Of a stretch of 64,000 nucleotides of DNA, positions 50,030 to 62,400 are shown in pieces. A program made the translations under genes and the position numbers. The DNA lies in NCBI GenBank assembly GCA_019637615.1, contig JAHBVJ010000005.1:1-64000 (forward strand). Direction: 5' to 3'. The notes beneath the pieces are model-generated. The model was not told the DNA's origin. It saw nothing but the letters and a program-made list of their open reading frames with translations, and ran no database searches. Every line of letters starts with the position of its first letter. Position 1 is the stretch's first letter. This DNA is from Anaerolineae bacterium (lineage in GTDB: Bacteria; Chloroflexota; Anaerolineae; Aggregatilineales; UBA2796).

Positions 50030-50109
50030 GCTGAGTCGTCAGTTTCAGCATGGTCAGCGTGTTGGTTGCACGATGGTGGGTCTGGTTTCCCCGTGGACAC
50101 GATTTGAAG

Positions 50110-50406
50110 TGGATGATCCCAACATTGATCCCGTTGTGAGGAGCGCAGTGGATCATCTGGTATTCAACGTGTGTTCCATCTGATGTTCGGGAAGTGGCTT
50201 TTGCGGAGGTTCCGCACGAGCGCGGCTTGAGCAGGCGTTGGCTCGTCTGGTATGAGATCGCAGACCCCTCCGTTAGGCACCCGTGAAGCGGGAACTTAGA
50301 ATAACTGGCGTAGGAGAGGTGCAACCACTGATGTGTGCTGTCCTCGTATTTCCATTGGTCTGGGCAGAGCCGCCAAGCTCAATCACCGAGACTTAGAACG
50401 AGTAGC
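50110..50406 (-). ncRNA. putative structured RNA, copy B
   Basis: Minus-strand counterpart of 39610-39917, with the same order of conserved blocks and the same promoter. Differences fall mainly in loops: the apical stem between GTTA and TAAC is CCCG-CTTCA-CGGG. The 3' module is ATGATCC ... CTCCTCACAACGGGATCA ... GGGATCAT, the GGGATCA pair again competing for one partner. It starts after the prepilin-peptidase side of the gap and ends about 80 bp from the GT2 stop, so it is transcribed alone. Confidence 0.7.
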
Positions 50407-50412
50407 TTACAC

Positions 50413-50440
50413 ATTCTAGCACGAATCAGCGGAGTGTCAA
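50413..50440 (-). promoter_or_regulatory. promoter of putative ncRNA copy B
   Basis: On the minus strand TTGACA (50440-50435), 16-bp spacer, TGC-TAGAAT (TAGAAT 50418-50413), an extended -10 promoter nearly identical to the one before copy A. Confidence 0.78.
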
Positions 50441-50504
50441 GGGGTAGGGCATAAAAAGAGTATAAATGTTCGGTTTGAATTTGGTTTGATGAGAAGTGCT
50501 AAGG

Positions 50505-50545
50505 GAAGATAAGTCCTTAGTCCTGAGTGCTTAGTCCTTAGTAAA
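50505..50545 (-). repeat. AGCACT-type dispersed repeat, inverted
   Basis: Reverse complement reads TACTAAGGACTAAGCACTCA followed by GGACTAAGGA, the same wording as 13670-13750. The remaining spacer 50546-50642 holds partial flanks of the TIR element. Confidence 0.7.
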
Positions 50546-50642
50546 AGGCGAGTGTCGGGACATTTGACGTTGATCGTATTGGACAACGGCGAGGCATTAG
50601 CGAAATGGCGTGGTATCGTGTTGTCAGCGCCGCCCGACGTTG

Positions 50643-50778
50643 ATGGTGTTTTAGAAATTAGTCCGGCAATCGATCCCCGACAATGAATTGTCGGGCTTAC
50701 CCTACGAAGTCCCTTCGGGACTCAAGAATAAGCGTTGACGTGATCGTCGTATTCCCGCATTATTTTTTGAAAGGCCAT
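50643..50778 (-). repeat. TIR-bounded interspersed repeat, diverged inverted copy
   Basis: Reads ATGGCCTTTCAAAAAATAA ... CTAATTTCTAAAACACCAT on the minus strand. The centre differs from copies 1-3: an AGTCCC-GAA-GGGACT hairpin and a perfect CCCGACAAT-GA-ATTGTCGGG hairpin. It is flanked at 50779-50823 by the same REP-like block that precedes copy 3. Confidence 0.75.
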
Positions 50779-50845
50779 CAACGTCAGGCTTAGAGAACGA
50801 AGTCCCAAATGGGACTCAGACCACATCAAGCTCATTTCGTAACAA

Positions 50846-51655
50846 TCAGAGGAAGAAGCTGGCGATGGAACTGCGCCAGAGCATCATGATCAGCGTGCCA
50901 AAGACGATGTATTGACCGTAGGGCAGCGCCGTGAACAATTCGTAATGGCCTTTCACGACCAGCCGCGCCGACAGAAAGAGCAGCGCCCCGACACCGCCCG
51001 CAAAGACCGCGATCACGACGGCGAAGATCAGCGCTTGCCAGCCGAGGATAAAGCCGCTCATGGCAGCGAGGAGCACGTCGCCGTAGCCGAGCGCGACTTC
51101 GGTGATCTCTTCTCCGCGCGCGTTGGATATGACATTGTTGAACAACATGCCGCCGAGATAGAGCAGCAAAAACAGTAAGAAGCCCGCCACCCCGCCCCAC
51201 AGATAATCCCCGAAGCTGATTCGCGAGGCGATCTCGTGCCCCGCCAGCAGATTGCCGAGCAAGGCCAGCACGCAGCCTAAGATGATGACCATGACGAGGA
51301 TGATACGATGCTCCAGATCGATCACGGTGATCAGCGTGAGCATGAAGATGTTCATCCACAGCACCAACGTTGCCCACCCAAGCGGGAAGATCAGCACGAC
51401 GTAGCCAAACAGGAGCGCGGTGGCGATTTCGGTGGCGGGATGCCGCCACGAGATACGTGCGCCGGTGAGTGGCGCTTGCTCGTAGCCGCACAGATAGGCC
51501 GTGATGCCTAACCATGCTAGGAGCGGGCGAGGCGTACCATCGGGATAGTGCGGCGGTTTGACAAGATAGGTATATGGCAGGTCGTCCGCCAGCCAGTTGA
51601 TGACGCCGCCCGCGAGAAGACCGAAGATAGTGGCTAGAAAGACGGTAAACAGCAT
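50846..51655 (-). CDS. prepilin peptidase (A24 family)
   Basis: 269 residues from the ATG at 51655; the longer open frame upstream overlaps another small gene and is not used. Eight hydrophobic helices. The two catalytic Asp residues lie in ITVIDLEHRI and ALGYGDVLLA (the GxGD motif). The Zn-binding Cys pairs of the N-methylase domain are missing, although the domain's WRHPATEIATALLFGY region is present, so it may only cleave. It processes type IV pilin or Tad pilin leaders. Operon partner of proB through the small gene at 51669-51830. Confidence 0.88.
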   Translation of the reverse strand: MLFTVFLATIFGLLAGGVINWLADDLPYTYLVKPPHYPDGTPRPLLAWLGITAYLCGYEQAPLTGARISWRHPATEIATALLFGYVVLIFPLGWATLVLWMNIFMLTLITVIDLEHRIILVMVIILGCVLALLGNLLAGHEIASRISFGDYLWGGVAGFLLFLLLYLGGMLFNNVISNARGEEITEVALGYGDVLLAAMSGFILGWQALIFAVVIAVFAGGVGALLFLSARLVVKGHYELFTALPYGQYIVFGTLIMMLWRSSIASFFL

Positions 51656-51668
51656 AGAAAATGGTCTT

Positions 51669-51830
51669 TCAACGCGGGATGCGTGGCAATTTTTCGGGTA
51701 AATCGATGCCCATCGGCCATGTCGGGGTGGGGCTGGTGGGCGCGGCAGGCAGCATGTCCATCGAGAGCAGCAACACCATCGCCGCGAGGATGATGGCTGT
51801 GATGATGAACAGGACTGAACTACGCCGCAC
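51669..51830 (-). CDS. 53-residue single-pass membrane peptide
   Basis: GTG at 51830 with GGAGG five bases upstream, stop TGA at 51669-51671. The sequence begins MRRSSVLFIITAIILAAMVL (first codon GTG), one transmembrane helix, followed by a Pro/Thr-rich tail (AAPTSPTPTWP) and a basic end. It lies 21 nt after the proB stop and 13 nt before the prepilin peptidase start. I do not recognise a family. Confidence 0.65.
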   Translation of the reverse strand: MRRSSVLFIITAIILAAMVLLLSMDMLPAAPTSPTPTWPMGIDLPEKLPRIPR

Positions 51831-51851
51831 ACTGGCCTCCTTGAGCCATGC

Positions 51852-52973
51852 TTATAACAGGGCTAGATTATCACGATGGATGACTTCTTGCCCGTAAGTA
51901 TAGCCTAAGACGGTTTCGATCTGTGCTGAACGCACGCCGATCAGTTGGCGGATTTCATGGGCGGCATAGTTGGTCATGCCTATCGCCAAGGCAGTGCCAT
52001 CGGGCGCGAGGACGCGGACGGGCGCGCCACGTTCAAAATCGCCCGCGGCCTGCGTGATGCCGACGGGGAGCAGACTCGCGCCGTTTTTGCGTAATTTGGT
52101 CGCTGCGCCCGCATCGACCGTCAACGCGCCCTGCGATTTTTCCGAGAGCAGCCAGCGTTTGCGGCTGTCGCGATAGGTGGTACCCGGTAAAAAGGTGGTG
52201 CCGATGTGCTTACCAGCCGCGATGTCCAGCATAACATCGGGCAACCCGCCCGAAGCGATGACCGTGGTGGTGCCGCTGCGCCCTGCCAACTGCGCGGCTT
52301 GGAGCTTGGTGATCATGCCGCCCGTGCCGAGACCCGTTGACGTGCCACCCGCCAGCGCGAAAATGTGCTCATCCAGCGTTTCCACAACGGGGATCAGTGC
52401 CGCGTCGGGGTTGGTACGCGGATCGGCGGTGTAGAGGCCGAGTTGATCGGTGAGCAGGATGAGCAGTTCGGCATCTACGAGATTCGCCACCAAGGCGGAT
52501 AGATTGTCGTTGTCGCCTACCTTGATCTCCTCGGTGGCGATGGTGTCGTTCTCGTTGATGACGGGCATGATGCGGTGCGCTAACAGCGTCAGGAGCGTGT
52601 CGCGGGCGTTGAGATAGCCCGTCCGATTGGAGAGATCGCCGCGCGTGAGCAGCACTTGCCCAACGTTGATGTCGAACAGGCTGAATAATTCGCTGTATAG
52701 CTGGATCAGGCGACCTTGCCCAACCGCCGCTAACATTTGCTTGCCGCGCAGGGAGCGATCTAATTCAGGGTAGTTGAGCGCCTCGCGTCCAGCTGCAATC
52801 GCGCCAGAAGAGACGATGATCACGGGATAACCCTGCTCGTGCAGGTGGGCAGCCTGACGGACGATCTCTAACATGCGGCGGCGGGACAAGCGCTTGGTGC
52901 CGTTGGTTAGGACGCTGGTGCCGAGCTTGATCACGATACGTGGTAAGGACGTGGTGGTTTTTGTGTTGCTCAT
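51852..52973 (-). CDS. proB: glutamate 5-kinase
   Basis: 373 residues from the ATG at 52973 (GGCGG upstream); an in-frame extension to 53009 is less likely. The amino-acid-kinase fold starts with RIVIKLGTSVLTNG, then IIVSSGAIAAGREAL, INENDTIATEE and GTGGMITKLQAAQLAG; a PUA domain occupies the last ~75 residues (SLLPVGITQAAGDFERGAPV). It phosphorylates glutamate as the first step of proline synthesis. proA is not in the window. First gene of an operon with the small membrane peptide and prepilin peptidase. Confidence 0.95.
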   Translation of the reverse strand: MSNTKTTTSLPRIVIKLGTSVLTNGTKRLSRRRMLEIVRQAAHLHEQGYPVIIVSSGAIAAGREALNYPELDRSLRGKQMLAAVGQGRLIQLYSELFSLFDINVGQVLLTRGDLSNRTGYLNARDTLLTLLAHRIMPVINENDTIATEEIKVGDNDNLSALVANLVDAELLILLTDQLGLYTADPRTNPDAALIPVVETLDEHIFALAGGTSTGLGTGGMITKLQAAQLAGRSGTTTVIASGGLPDVMLDIAAGKHIGTTFLPGTTYRDSRKRWLLSEKSQGALTVDAGAATKLRKNGASLLPVGITQAAGDFERGAPVRVLAPDGTALAIGMTNYAAHEIRQLIGVRSAQIETVLGYTYGQEVIHRDNLALL

Positions 52974-53416
52974 GCCGCCAACGATAATCGAGCGCCTTGA
53001 GCGTGTCAAGAGAATTCATGGCTGAATCGGCGGCGAGAAATCGGGGACGTACCTGTTCACCATGAGGACAGCGCGGGCTGATGGTTTGTTTTGTTTGGAA
53101 GTTGTAACTAAAAATCAACTATTGAGGTGACAAACGTTTGAAATTGGTTTGTCTCGACAGCAAACTTTCAAACCCTACGCTAACATTATGCTCCGACTGG
53201 CATGCGTACCACGGTTAGCCCGCTCGCTGTTCTGTTAGATTTTTGTTATTGAAATTAACCCATTGTGGGTCAATATTTGAGATTGGGTTGTAGCGTGGTT
53301 ATAGACAGTGTACCATAATTGATTGTTTGACTCGCGTCGGCACGCAGTGACACCTGACTTCGTGCCCTAACTCGCTGTGAATAAATAGTTCATTTCGGAC
53401 TACCTTTGGGGGGCAA
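52974..53416. other. intergenic region between proB and the giant adhesin gene
   Basis: AT-rich around 53100-53300. Contains the perfect palindrome CAAACGTTTG (53131-53140). It is followed by TTGAAA ... GTTTG and CAAAC ... TTCAA arms (about 53138-53176) that can form a hairpin, and by ACCCA-TTG-TGGGT near 53257. These symmetric sites could regulate the adhesin gene. No clear promoter could be fixed; TTGGGGGGC serves as ribosome site before 53417. Confidence 0.5.
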
Positions 53417-56400
53417 ATGACCCAGCAACGAAAGAAAGTCGCGGTACTGATCCGTATCTCGACGATTCTGGGCGTTATCGTCACGCTGATAGCGGCGCTG
53501 TTCGGCGTTCAAGGCCAAGGCGGGATTCAACCCGCGCTGGCGGCCTGTACACTTACCGGTACGGTATATCTGGATTTCAATGCCAACGGCGTTATGGAGC
53601 CGATTGGCACCTCACAAATCCCCGGCGTAGGCGCTATCATCTTGACCGCCTATAACGCCAACGGGCAAGTCGTGGGAACGACGACGACAGGGACGACGAT
53701 CACCAATCTGGGGCAGTATTCGTTGAGCATCCCTGATAACACGCCAGTGCGCGTGGAAGTCACCGGACTGCCAACTTATCTCAAATCTGGCCCTCACGGT
53801 TCACAATCCGAAACGACGGTATTTTTCTCGAATGGCTGCGCGGGCGGCACGGTCGCCAACTTGAACGTCGCGCTGGCTAACCCCGGTCGTTATTGCGCGG
53901 ATAACCCGACGTTGGTATCCGCGTGCTATTTATTCGGTCTGCAAAATGTGATTTCCGGTACGGGCAGCAACGATGGATTTGTGTCGTTCCCGTACACATC
54001 GGGCACCACGTCGCAGACAGACAGTACGGGGGTAAGTAACCCCACTACCCACGCGCTGGCTGTGCCCATCAACCAGCTCGGCGCGGTGTGGGGCACAGCG
54101 TATCACCGTCCATCCAACCGCATTTTCGTGGCGGCGTTCACCAAGCGGCATGTTGGCTACGGCCCGGCAGGTTCGCAGGGCGTGGCGGATTACGGTCGCA
54201 ACGGTCAGGGCGGCATCTATCTCGTTGATCAGGCGGGCACTGGCAGCGCAACGGTATTCTTAGATTTCAATACCTTGTTCCCCGGCAGCGTGGGCACCGA
54301 TACCCACGATTACAGCCCTGTCCCCGGCAATCCGACGTTATTCAATGACAACACCGCATGGAACGGCGTGGGCAAGACGGCCTTCGGTGACATCGATATG
54401 GACGATACCGATTCGAATCTGTACGTCACCACGTTGGGCGACCGTCGTTTGTATCGTATCCCGCTGACGGGCAACCCACCGACGGCGAATCCGGCGACGA
54501 TTGTCTCGTATACGCTGCCGCAACCTAGCAACTGTAACGCCGTTGACCTCGTCCCCGGCGGTTTGAAGTTTTATAACGGCAAATTGTTCGTGGGCATGAC
54601 GTGTACGGCTGAATCGACGCAGAATACCAACCAACTGCGCGGTTATGTGTACGCGTTCGATCCGACGACGGCGACATTCACGTCCGTGTTGAATACACCG
54701 CAACCGGGCATCGACCTGACGTACAATCGCGGTTTCCTGTCACGCGGTGGGACGTGCCCCGCTGGCTGCGCGCCCGCGAATTGGCGTCCGTGGGTAAGCT
54801 GGAATGGCATCAATCCGGCACCTCCCGGTGGGCCAGCGCTATTCTATAACACGTGGACTCAGTATTATTTGCCGCAGCCGTGGGTGACAGACATCGAGTT
54901 CGATGAACTGGGCTTCATGACGCTGGCGCTGGGCGACCGCTTCAGCCAGCAGTCCGGCAACCGCAACGGTACGGCGCAATCTGGCCCCGTGGAAGGCGTC
55001 AGCGGCGGCGATTTGCTGCGGCTCGCGCCGAACGATTTCGTGGCTCCCACGAACTGGACTATCGAAAACGCGGGCGCGGTGACGGTGCCGGGGGCAACCT
55101 TCACCGGATCGCTGAACGGTCAAGGCCCCGGCGGCGGTGAGTTTTATTGGCACGAGCAATACCAAGTGCCGCCCGCGACTACATCGCACGACGAAAATAC
55201 GCTCGGCGGTATCGCGATTGTGCCGGGGCGTGGTGAGGTGGTGGCGTCCGCGATGGACCCGGCACCGACGGGAGATTTTCGCGCTGGCGGTGTAATCTGG
55301 CTGAGTAACTGGATCACGGCGGCTCCGTACGGCTACGGTGAGCGCACGCGATCCTATCAATTATTCGCCATCGACGCGATCCGCACGTTTGGTAAGGTGG
55401 CGGGCGTTGGCGACATTGAGGCGACGTGCGGCCTCGCTCCGCTGGAAATCGGTAACCGCGTGTGGGTGGATAGCAACGGTAACGGCATCCAAGACCCCGG
55501 TGAAGCACCGCTCCCCAATGTCGTCTTATCGCTGTATGACAACAATGGCATATTGATCGCCACTACAACGACGGACGCGAACGGCAACTATTACTTCAAT
55601 GATTTGACGGATGGACTGCCCGATAAAGATATTTTGCCGAATACGCAGTATCAGATTCGCATCGACACGACGCAAGGAGCTATCGCTGGCGCGGCGTTGA
55701 CGCTCACTGTCAGCAACGCGGACGGCAGCCCGAACGGCGATGTGCGCGACTCGGACGCTGTGCAGGTGGGCAATAATGCCGTGATCAGCCTGACGACGGG
55801 CGCATCGGGTAACAACGATCACACGTTTGACTTCGGGTTCCTGCCGACATTTAAATACAGCCTCGGCAACCGCGTGTGGTTCGATACCAACAACAACGGC
55901 ACCTTGGATGCCGGTGAGCAAGGGGTTGGTAACGTGCGCGTCGAGTTGTATCTCGACAACGGCACTACGCCCAACGTTTATGACGCGGGCGATACGTTCG
56001 TGACATTCACGACGACCAACGCCAACGGTTACTACTTGTTCAGCGGGCTTGACCCGAACGATTATGTCGTTTTGCTGCCCGCGTCGAACTTTACGGCGGG
56101 CGCACCGTTGGCAGGCTATTTCAGCAGTTTGACCAGCCGAACAGCGGCGGGAACGTTGACGGAAACGGCGGCTATCGACCCTGATACGGGCGATGTGGAC
56201 AACGACGATAACGGATTCACGACGGGGACGCTGGGCGCGACAGGCTATGTCGCCAGCCAAGCGATCACCATTGGCGGCACCGAACCGACGGGTGAGCCTG
56301 ATCCGACACAGGGAATCGTGGATTCGACGCCGGACAACCGATCTAACACGACGTTGGACTTCGGGTTTTACACGATCACACTTGGTAATCAGGTGTGGAA

Positions 56401-59400
56401 CGACGTGGATAACAGCGGCACGCTCAATGGTGCCGAAGTGGGCATCCCGAACGTAACGGTGGAATTGTATGCCTCGGACGGCGCTGGAAACCCAATCGGG
56501 GCGGCGCTGGCAACCGTCACGACGGACGCGAACGGCAACTACAACTTCACCGGACTGCCCGCAGGTGACTACATCGTGCGGCTGCCTGCCACGAACTTCA
56601 ACGCGGGCGGCGGCTTGCAAGGCTACACCAGCAGCACGGGCGGCGGCACAGAACCCGCGCCTGATCCTGATAACAATGTCGATAACGACGATAACGGCAC
56701 GACGAACGGTACGCTTGGCGCGGGCGGCTTCGTGCAGAGTTTGCCGATCACGCTGACGGCGGGCGGCGAACCGACGCTGAACAACGCGACGGGCACAACG
56801 ACCAACACGACGCTCGACTTCGGGTTGATCTCGCCCAAGTACAGCCTCGGCAACCGCGTATGGTTCGATACGAACAACAACGGCACGCTCGATGTAGGTG
56901 AAGTTGGTGTTAACAACGTGACCGTGGAGTTGTACCGTGACGCGAACGCGAACGGCACGTACGACGCGGGCACGGATACGCTGATCGGCACGACGACGAC
57001 GAATGCGACGGGCTACTACCTGTTCACGAATCTGGACGCGGGCGATTACCTCGCGGTGATTCCGGCGGCTGACTTCCAAACGGGCGGCCCACTGGCGGGT
57101 TACTTCAGCAGCCTGACGGCGCGCGATACTTTCGGGTATATCGCGGAGACCGCACCGGCTGATCCTGATAACAACGCGGATAATGATGATAACGGTTTGA
57201 CGGTGGGTACACTCGGCACGACAGGCTACGTCGCCAGCAGCGCGATCACGCTGGGGCCGGGTAGCAACGAGCCAACGGGCGAGGCTGACCCGACAGGCGG
57301 CATTGCCGACGCGACGCCCGATAACCAATCGAACACGACGCTGGACTTCGGGTTCTATACGCTCACGCTGGGCAACCAAGTGTGGGTAGACACCGACAAC
57401 AGCGGCGCGATCAACGGGGCGGAAGTCGGCATCAATGGCGTGTTGGTGCAGTTGTTCCCGGTGGATAACGCTGGCAATATCCTGTCAGTAGTGCCGCTGG
57501 CGACAACGACCACAGCGACGGTGGGGCCGAACCAAGGTGTGTATACCTTCACGGGGCTGGTGGCAGGAAACTACGTCGTGCGGCTGGCACCGAGCAACTG
57601 GCAAGCTGGCGGCGCGCTGATCGGCTACGCAAGCAGCACGGGCGCAGCAAACGCGTTTGAACCTGCGCCTGACCCTGACAACAACACCGATAATGTCGAT
57701 GATGGTACAACGACCGGACTGCTCGGCGGCGGTGGTTATATCCAGAACGCGCCGATCACGCTGACAGGCGGCGGCGAACCAACTATCGTCAACACGACGG
57801 GCACGACGACCAACAATACGCTCGACTTCGGCGTCTACGTACCGACAACGATCTACAGCATCGGCAACCGCGTGTGGTACGACGCGAACAATAACGGCAC
57901 CTTGGACGCGGGCGAAGTTGGCATCCCCAACGTCACCGTGTTCCTGTACCGCAACGATGGTGGGACGGCAGGCGCGTTCGATGCGACAGACACGTTCCTC
58001 GGCTCGACCACGACCAACGCGTTGGGCTACTATCTGTTCACGAATCTGCCCGCGAACACCTATATCGTGGTGATCCCGCCCGATAACTTCGTGAGCACAG
58101 GTGCAGCGACGGGCGCATTATACGGCTATAACAGCAGCCTCCGCACACGTAACGCGGCGGGCGCGCTGGCAGAAACCGCCGCACCTGATCCTGACACGCT
58201 TGCCACGGATAGCGATGACAACGGTCTGACGTATTTGACGTTGGGTGGTACGCCTAGCTTGTACGTGGCGAGTTTGCCCACCACGCTCGGCGGAACCGAA
58301 CCGACAGGCGAAGCTGACCCGACGCAAGGCATCGTCGATCCGACGCCGGATAACCACTCCAACACGACGGTTGACTTCGGGTTCTACCAGATCAACCTCG
58401 GTAATCAGGTGTGGCTCGACACGGACAACAGCGGCACGATCAACGGCGCCGAGGTCGGGATCGACGGCGTGACGGTTGAACTGCGCTCCGGCGACGGCAC
58501 AACCCTGATCATGACGACGACAACAGCGGGTGGCGGCTTCTACCAGTTCACCGGCCTGCAAGCGGGCGATTATCGCGTGCGCTTGCCAGCCAGCAACTTC
58601 CGAGGCGGCGGCGCACTGGTGGGCTATACGAGCAGCACGGGGGCGGCGAACGCTTTTGAGCCTGCGCCCGACCCCGACAACAACACGGACAATGATGACA
58701 ACGGCACGATCAACGGCACGATTGGCTCGGTGACGGGCTATGTCGAGAGCGCGGCGATCACGTTGACGGCGGGCGGTGAGCCGATCAACACCGTGGCGAC
58801 GGCGACTAGCACCAACATCACATTGGACTTCGGCGTGATCCCGACGCCGCTCACCTTCAGCCTCGGCAACCGCGTGTGGTATGACACGAACAACAACGGT
58901 ACGCTGCAAGTGGGTACGGAAGTGGGCATTGACGGCGTCGTCGTTAACCTCTACAGCGACACGAACGGCAACAACACCTTCGATCCGCTGGTCGATACCT
59001 TCCGGGCGACGACCACCACGACGAACGGCGGCTATTACCTGTTCACAGGGCTACCCGCTGGTGACTACATCGCGGTGATCCCATCCTCGAACTTCCAGAC
59101 GGGCGGCGTGCTGGTTGGCTACTACAGCAGTCAGTACTCGATCAACGGCGCGACACCCGCCGAAACCGCACCGGCTGACCCTGACGCGACGAACACCGAT
59201 AGCGATGACAGCGGTACCACCGTCGGTACGCTCGGTACAGGTTCCGGCTACGTCACAAGCCAAGCTATCACGCTCGGCCCGACGGCAGTCGAGCCAACGG
59301 GCGAACCTGATGCGACCGTAGGCATCCCCGACGCGACCCCGGATAACCAGTCCAACACGACGCTGGACTTCGGGTTCTACACGATCACGCTGGGCAACCA

Positions 59401-62400
59401 AGTGTGGATCGATACGGACAACAGCGGCACGATCAACGGCGCGGAGATCGGCATCAACGGCGTGACGGTCGCGTTGTACTACGACACGAACAATAACGGG
59501 TCGTATACAGCGGGTACGGATACGCTGGTGGCTTCCACCGTGACCGCAGGCAACGGCAATTACACCTTCACCGGGCTGGCGGCAAGCAACTACATCGTGA
59601 TTTTGCCCGCTGCCAACTTCAATGCTGGTGGCCCGTTGGTCGGCTTCACGAGCAGCACGGGTGCGGCGAACGCCTATGAACCCGCGCCTGATCCCGACAA
59701 CAACACGGACAATGATGATAACGGCACGACTAACGTCACCGCCGGCGCGCTAGGCGCTGGTGGTTGGATCAACAGTTTGCCGATCACACTGACGGGCGGC
59801 GGTGAGCCACTCGTAGACAACGCGACAGGCACGACCACAAACGTGACGCTTGACTTCGGCGTTCAGTCACCGCTGTACAGCCTCGGCAACCGCGTGTGGT
59901 TCGATACCGATAACGATGGAACGCGCGACACAACCGAGGTCGGCGTCAACAACGTTCGCGTTGAACTGTATCGGGACGCGAACACCAACGGCGTCTACGA
60001 TCCGGGCACCGACGTGTTCTTGAGCTTCACGACGACGAACGCGACAGGCTACTATCTGTTCACGGGTCTGGCAGCGGGCGATTATGTCGCCGTCATCCCT
60101 GCCGTGAACTTCCAGACAGGCGGAGCGTTAGTCAATTATCGCAGCAGTCTGACGCGTATCAGCGCCGCTGGTGCGGTGATCGAGACACTGCCGGTTGACC
60201 CTGACAACAACCTCGATAATGATGACAACGGTTACACCTATGGCACGCTCGGTACGACGGGTTATGTCGCCAGCCAGACGATCACACTTGGCCCCGGCAC
60301 GGTTGAACCCACGGGCGAGGCTGATCCAACGGGCGGTATCGCAGACGCGACGCCGGATAACCGTTCAAACACGACGTTAGACTTCGGTTTCTACACGATC
60401 ACGCTGGGCAACCAAGTGTGGGTCGATGCTGACAACAGCGGCACACTGAACGGCGCAGAAGTTGGCATCAACGGCGTGGTGGTGGAATTGTACGCAGCGG
60501 ATGGATCGGGTAATCCGGTTGGCGCGGCGTTGGCGACAACGACCACAGCGACAGTCGGTCCGAACCAAGGCGTGTACAGCTTCCCCGGCTTGCCCGCTGG
60601 CGACTACATCGTGCGCATCGTGGAGTCGAACTTCACGACGGGCGGCGTACTGGTCGGCTACCAGAGCAGCACGGGTGCGGCGAATGCCTACGAACCCGCG
60701 CCGGATGGCGACAACAATGTCGATAGCGACGACAACGGCACAACGATAGGCACGCTCGGTCAGGCTGGCGGCTACATCCAGAGCCTACCGATCACATTGA
60801 CGGCGAACAGCGAACCGACCGTTGATAATCCGACGGGTTCGACGACCAATTCGACGTTGGACTTCGGCGTGCTGCCGACCTACAGCCTCGGCAACCGCGT
60901 GTGGTACGACACTGACAACAGCGGGACGATCAACGGCGCGGAAGTTGGCATCAACAACGTGACGGTGAACCTGTACCGCGACAATGGCACCACAGCAGGC
61001 GTGTATGACGCTGGCGACACGCTGGTCGGCACGACGACGACGAACGCGACAGGCTACTATCTGTTCACGGGTCTGGCGGCGGGCGATTATGTCGCCGTGA
61101 TCCCAGCGGTGAACTTCCAAACGGGCGGGACGCTGGTTGGCTACTTCAGCAGCCAGACGACACGCAACGCGGCTGGCACCATCGTGGACGCCACCACGGC
61201 TGACGCAGACATCACCGTAGTCGATAGTGACGACAACGGCCTGACCTACAATACGCTTGGCACACCGACAGGTTACGTGGCGAGCTTGGCAATCACGCTT
61301 GGCCCCGGCAACAGTGAGCCGACGGGCGAGGCTGATCCGACAGTGGGCATCCCTGATGGGACACCCGATGATCGTTCAAACACGACGTTGGACTTTGGTT
61401 TCTACACGATCACACTGGGCAACCAAGTGTGGGTCGATGCAGACAACAGCGGCACGCTAAACGGCGCAGAAGTCGGAATCAACGGTGTGGTGGTGGAATT
61501 GTACGCAGCGGATGGATCGGGTAATCCGGTTGGTGCGGCGTTGGCGACAACGACCACAGCGACGGTTGGCCCGAACCAAGGCGTGTACAGCTTCCCCGGT
61601 CTGCCCGCTGGCGACTACATCGTGCGCATCGTGGAGTCGAACTTCACGACAGGCGGCGTGCTGGTCGGCTACCAGAGCAGCACGGGTGCGGCGAATGCCT
61701 ACGAACCCGCGCCGGATGGCGACAACAATGTCGATAGTGACGACAACGGCACGACAACAGGTACGCTCGGTCAGGCTGGCGGCTACATCCAGAGCCTACC
61801 GATCACTCTGACGGCTGGTGGAGAACCAACGGTCAGCAATCCGACAGGTTCGACGACCAATTCGACGTTGGACTTCGGCGTGCTGCCGACCTACAGCCTC
61901 GGCAACCGCGTGTGGTACGACACCGACAACAGCGGCACGATCAACGGCGCGGAAGTTGGCATCAACAACGTGACGGTGAACCTGTACCGCGACAATGGCA
62001 CGACAGCGGGCGTGTACGACGCTGGCGATACGCTGGTCGGCACGACGACGACGAATGCGACAGGCTACTATCTGTTCACGGGTCTGGCGGCGGGCGATTA
62101 TGTCGCCGTGATCCCAGCGGTGAACTTCCAAACGGGCGGCGTACTGGTCGGCTACTTTAGCAGCCAGACGACACGCAACGCGGCTGGCACCATCGTGGAC
62201 GCGACCACCGTTGATCCTGATAACGGCGCAAATCTCGACGTGGACAGTGACGATAACGGTCTGACGTACAATACGCTCGGCACACCGACGGGTTATGTCG
62301 CCAGCCTCGCGGTAACGCTTGGCCCCGGCAGCAGCGAACCTACCGCCGCGCCCGGTGGTACGGAGACAGACCCGACGGTAGGCATCCTTGATGGGACGCC

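Noticed and set aside
55526..57379. Minus-strand open frame of about 617 codons, and similar ones up to 63928
   Set aside because: Reverse reading of the SdrD_B repeats and Thr/Pro stalk; Arg/Val repeats arise from the ACG/GCG-rich coding strand.
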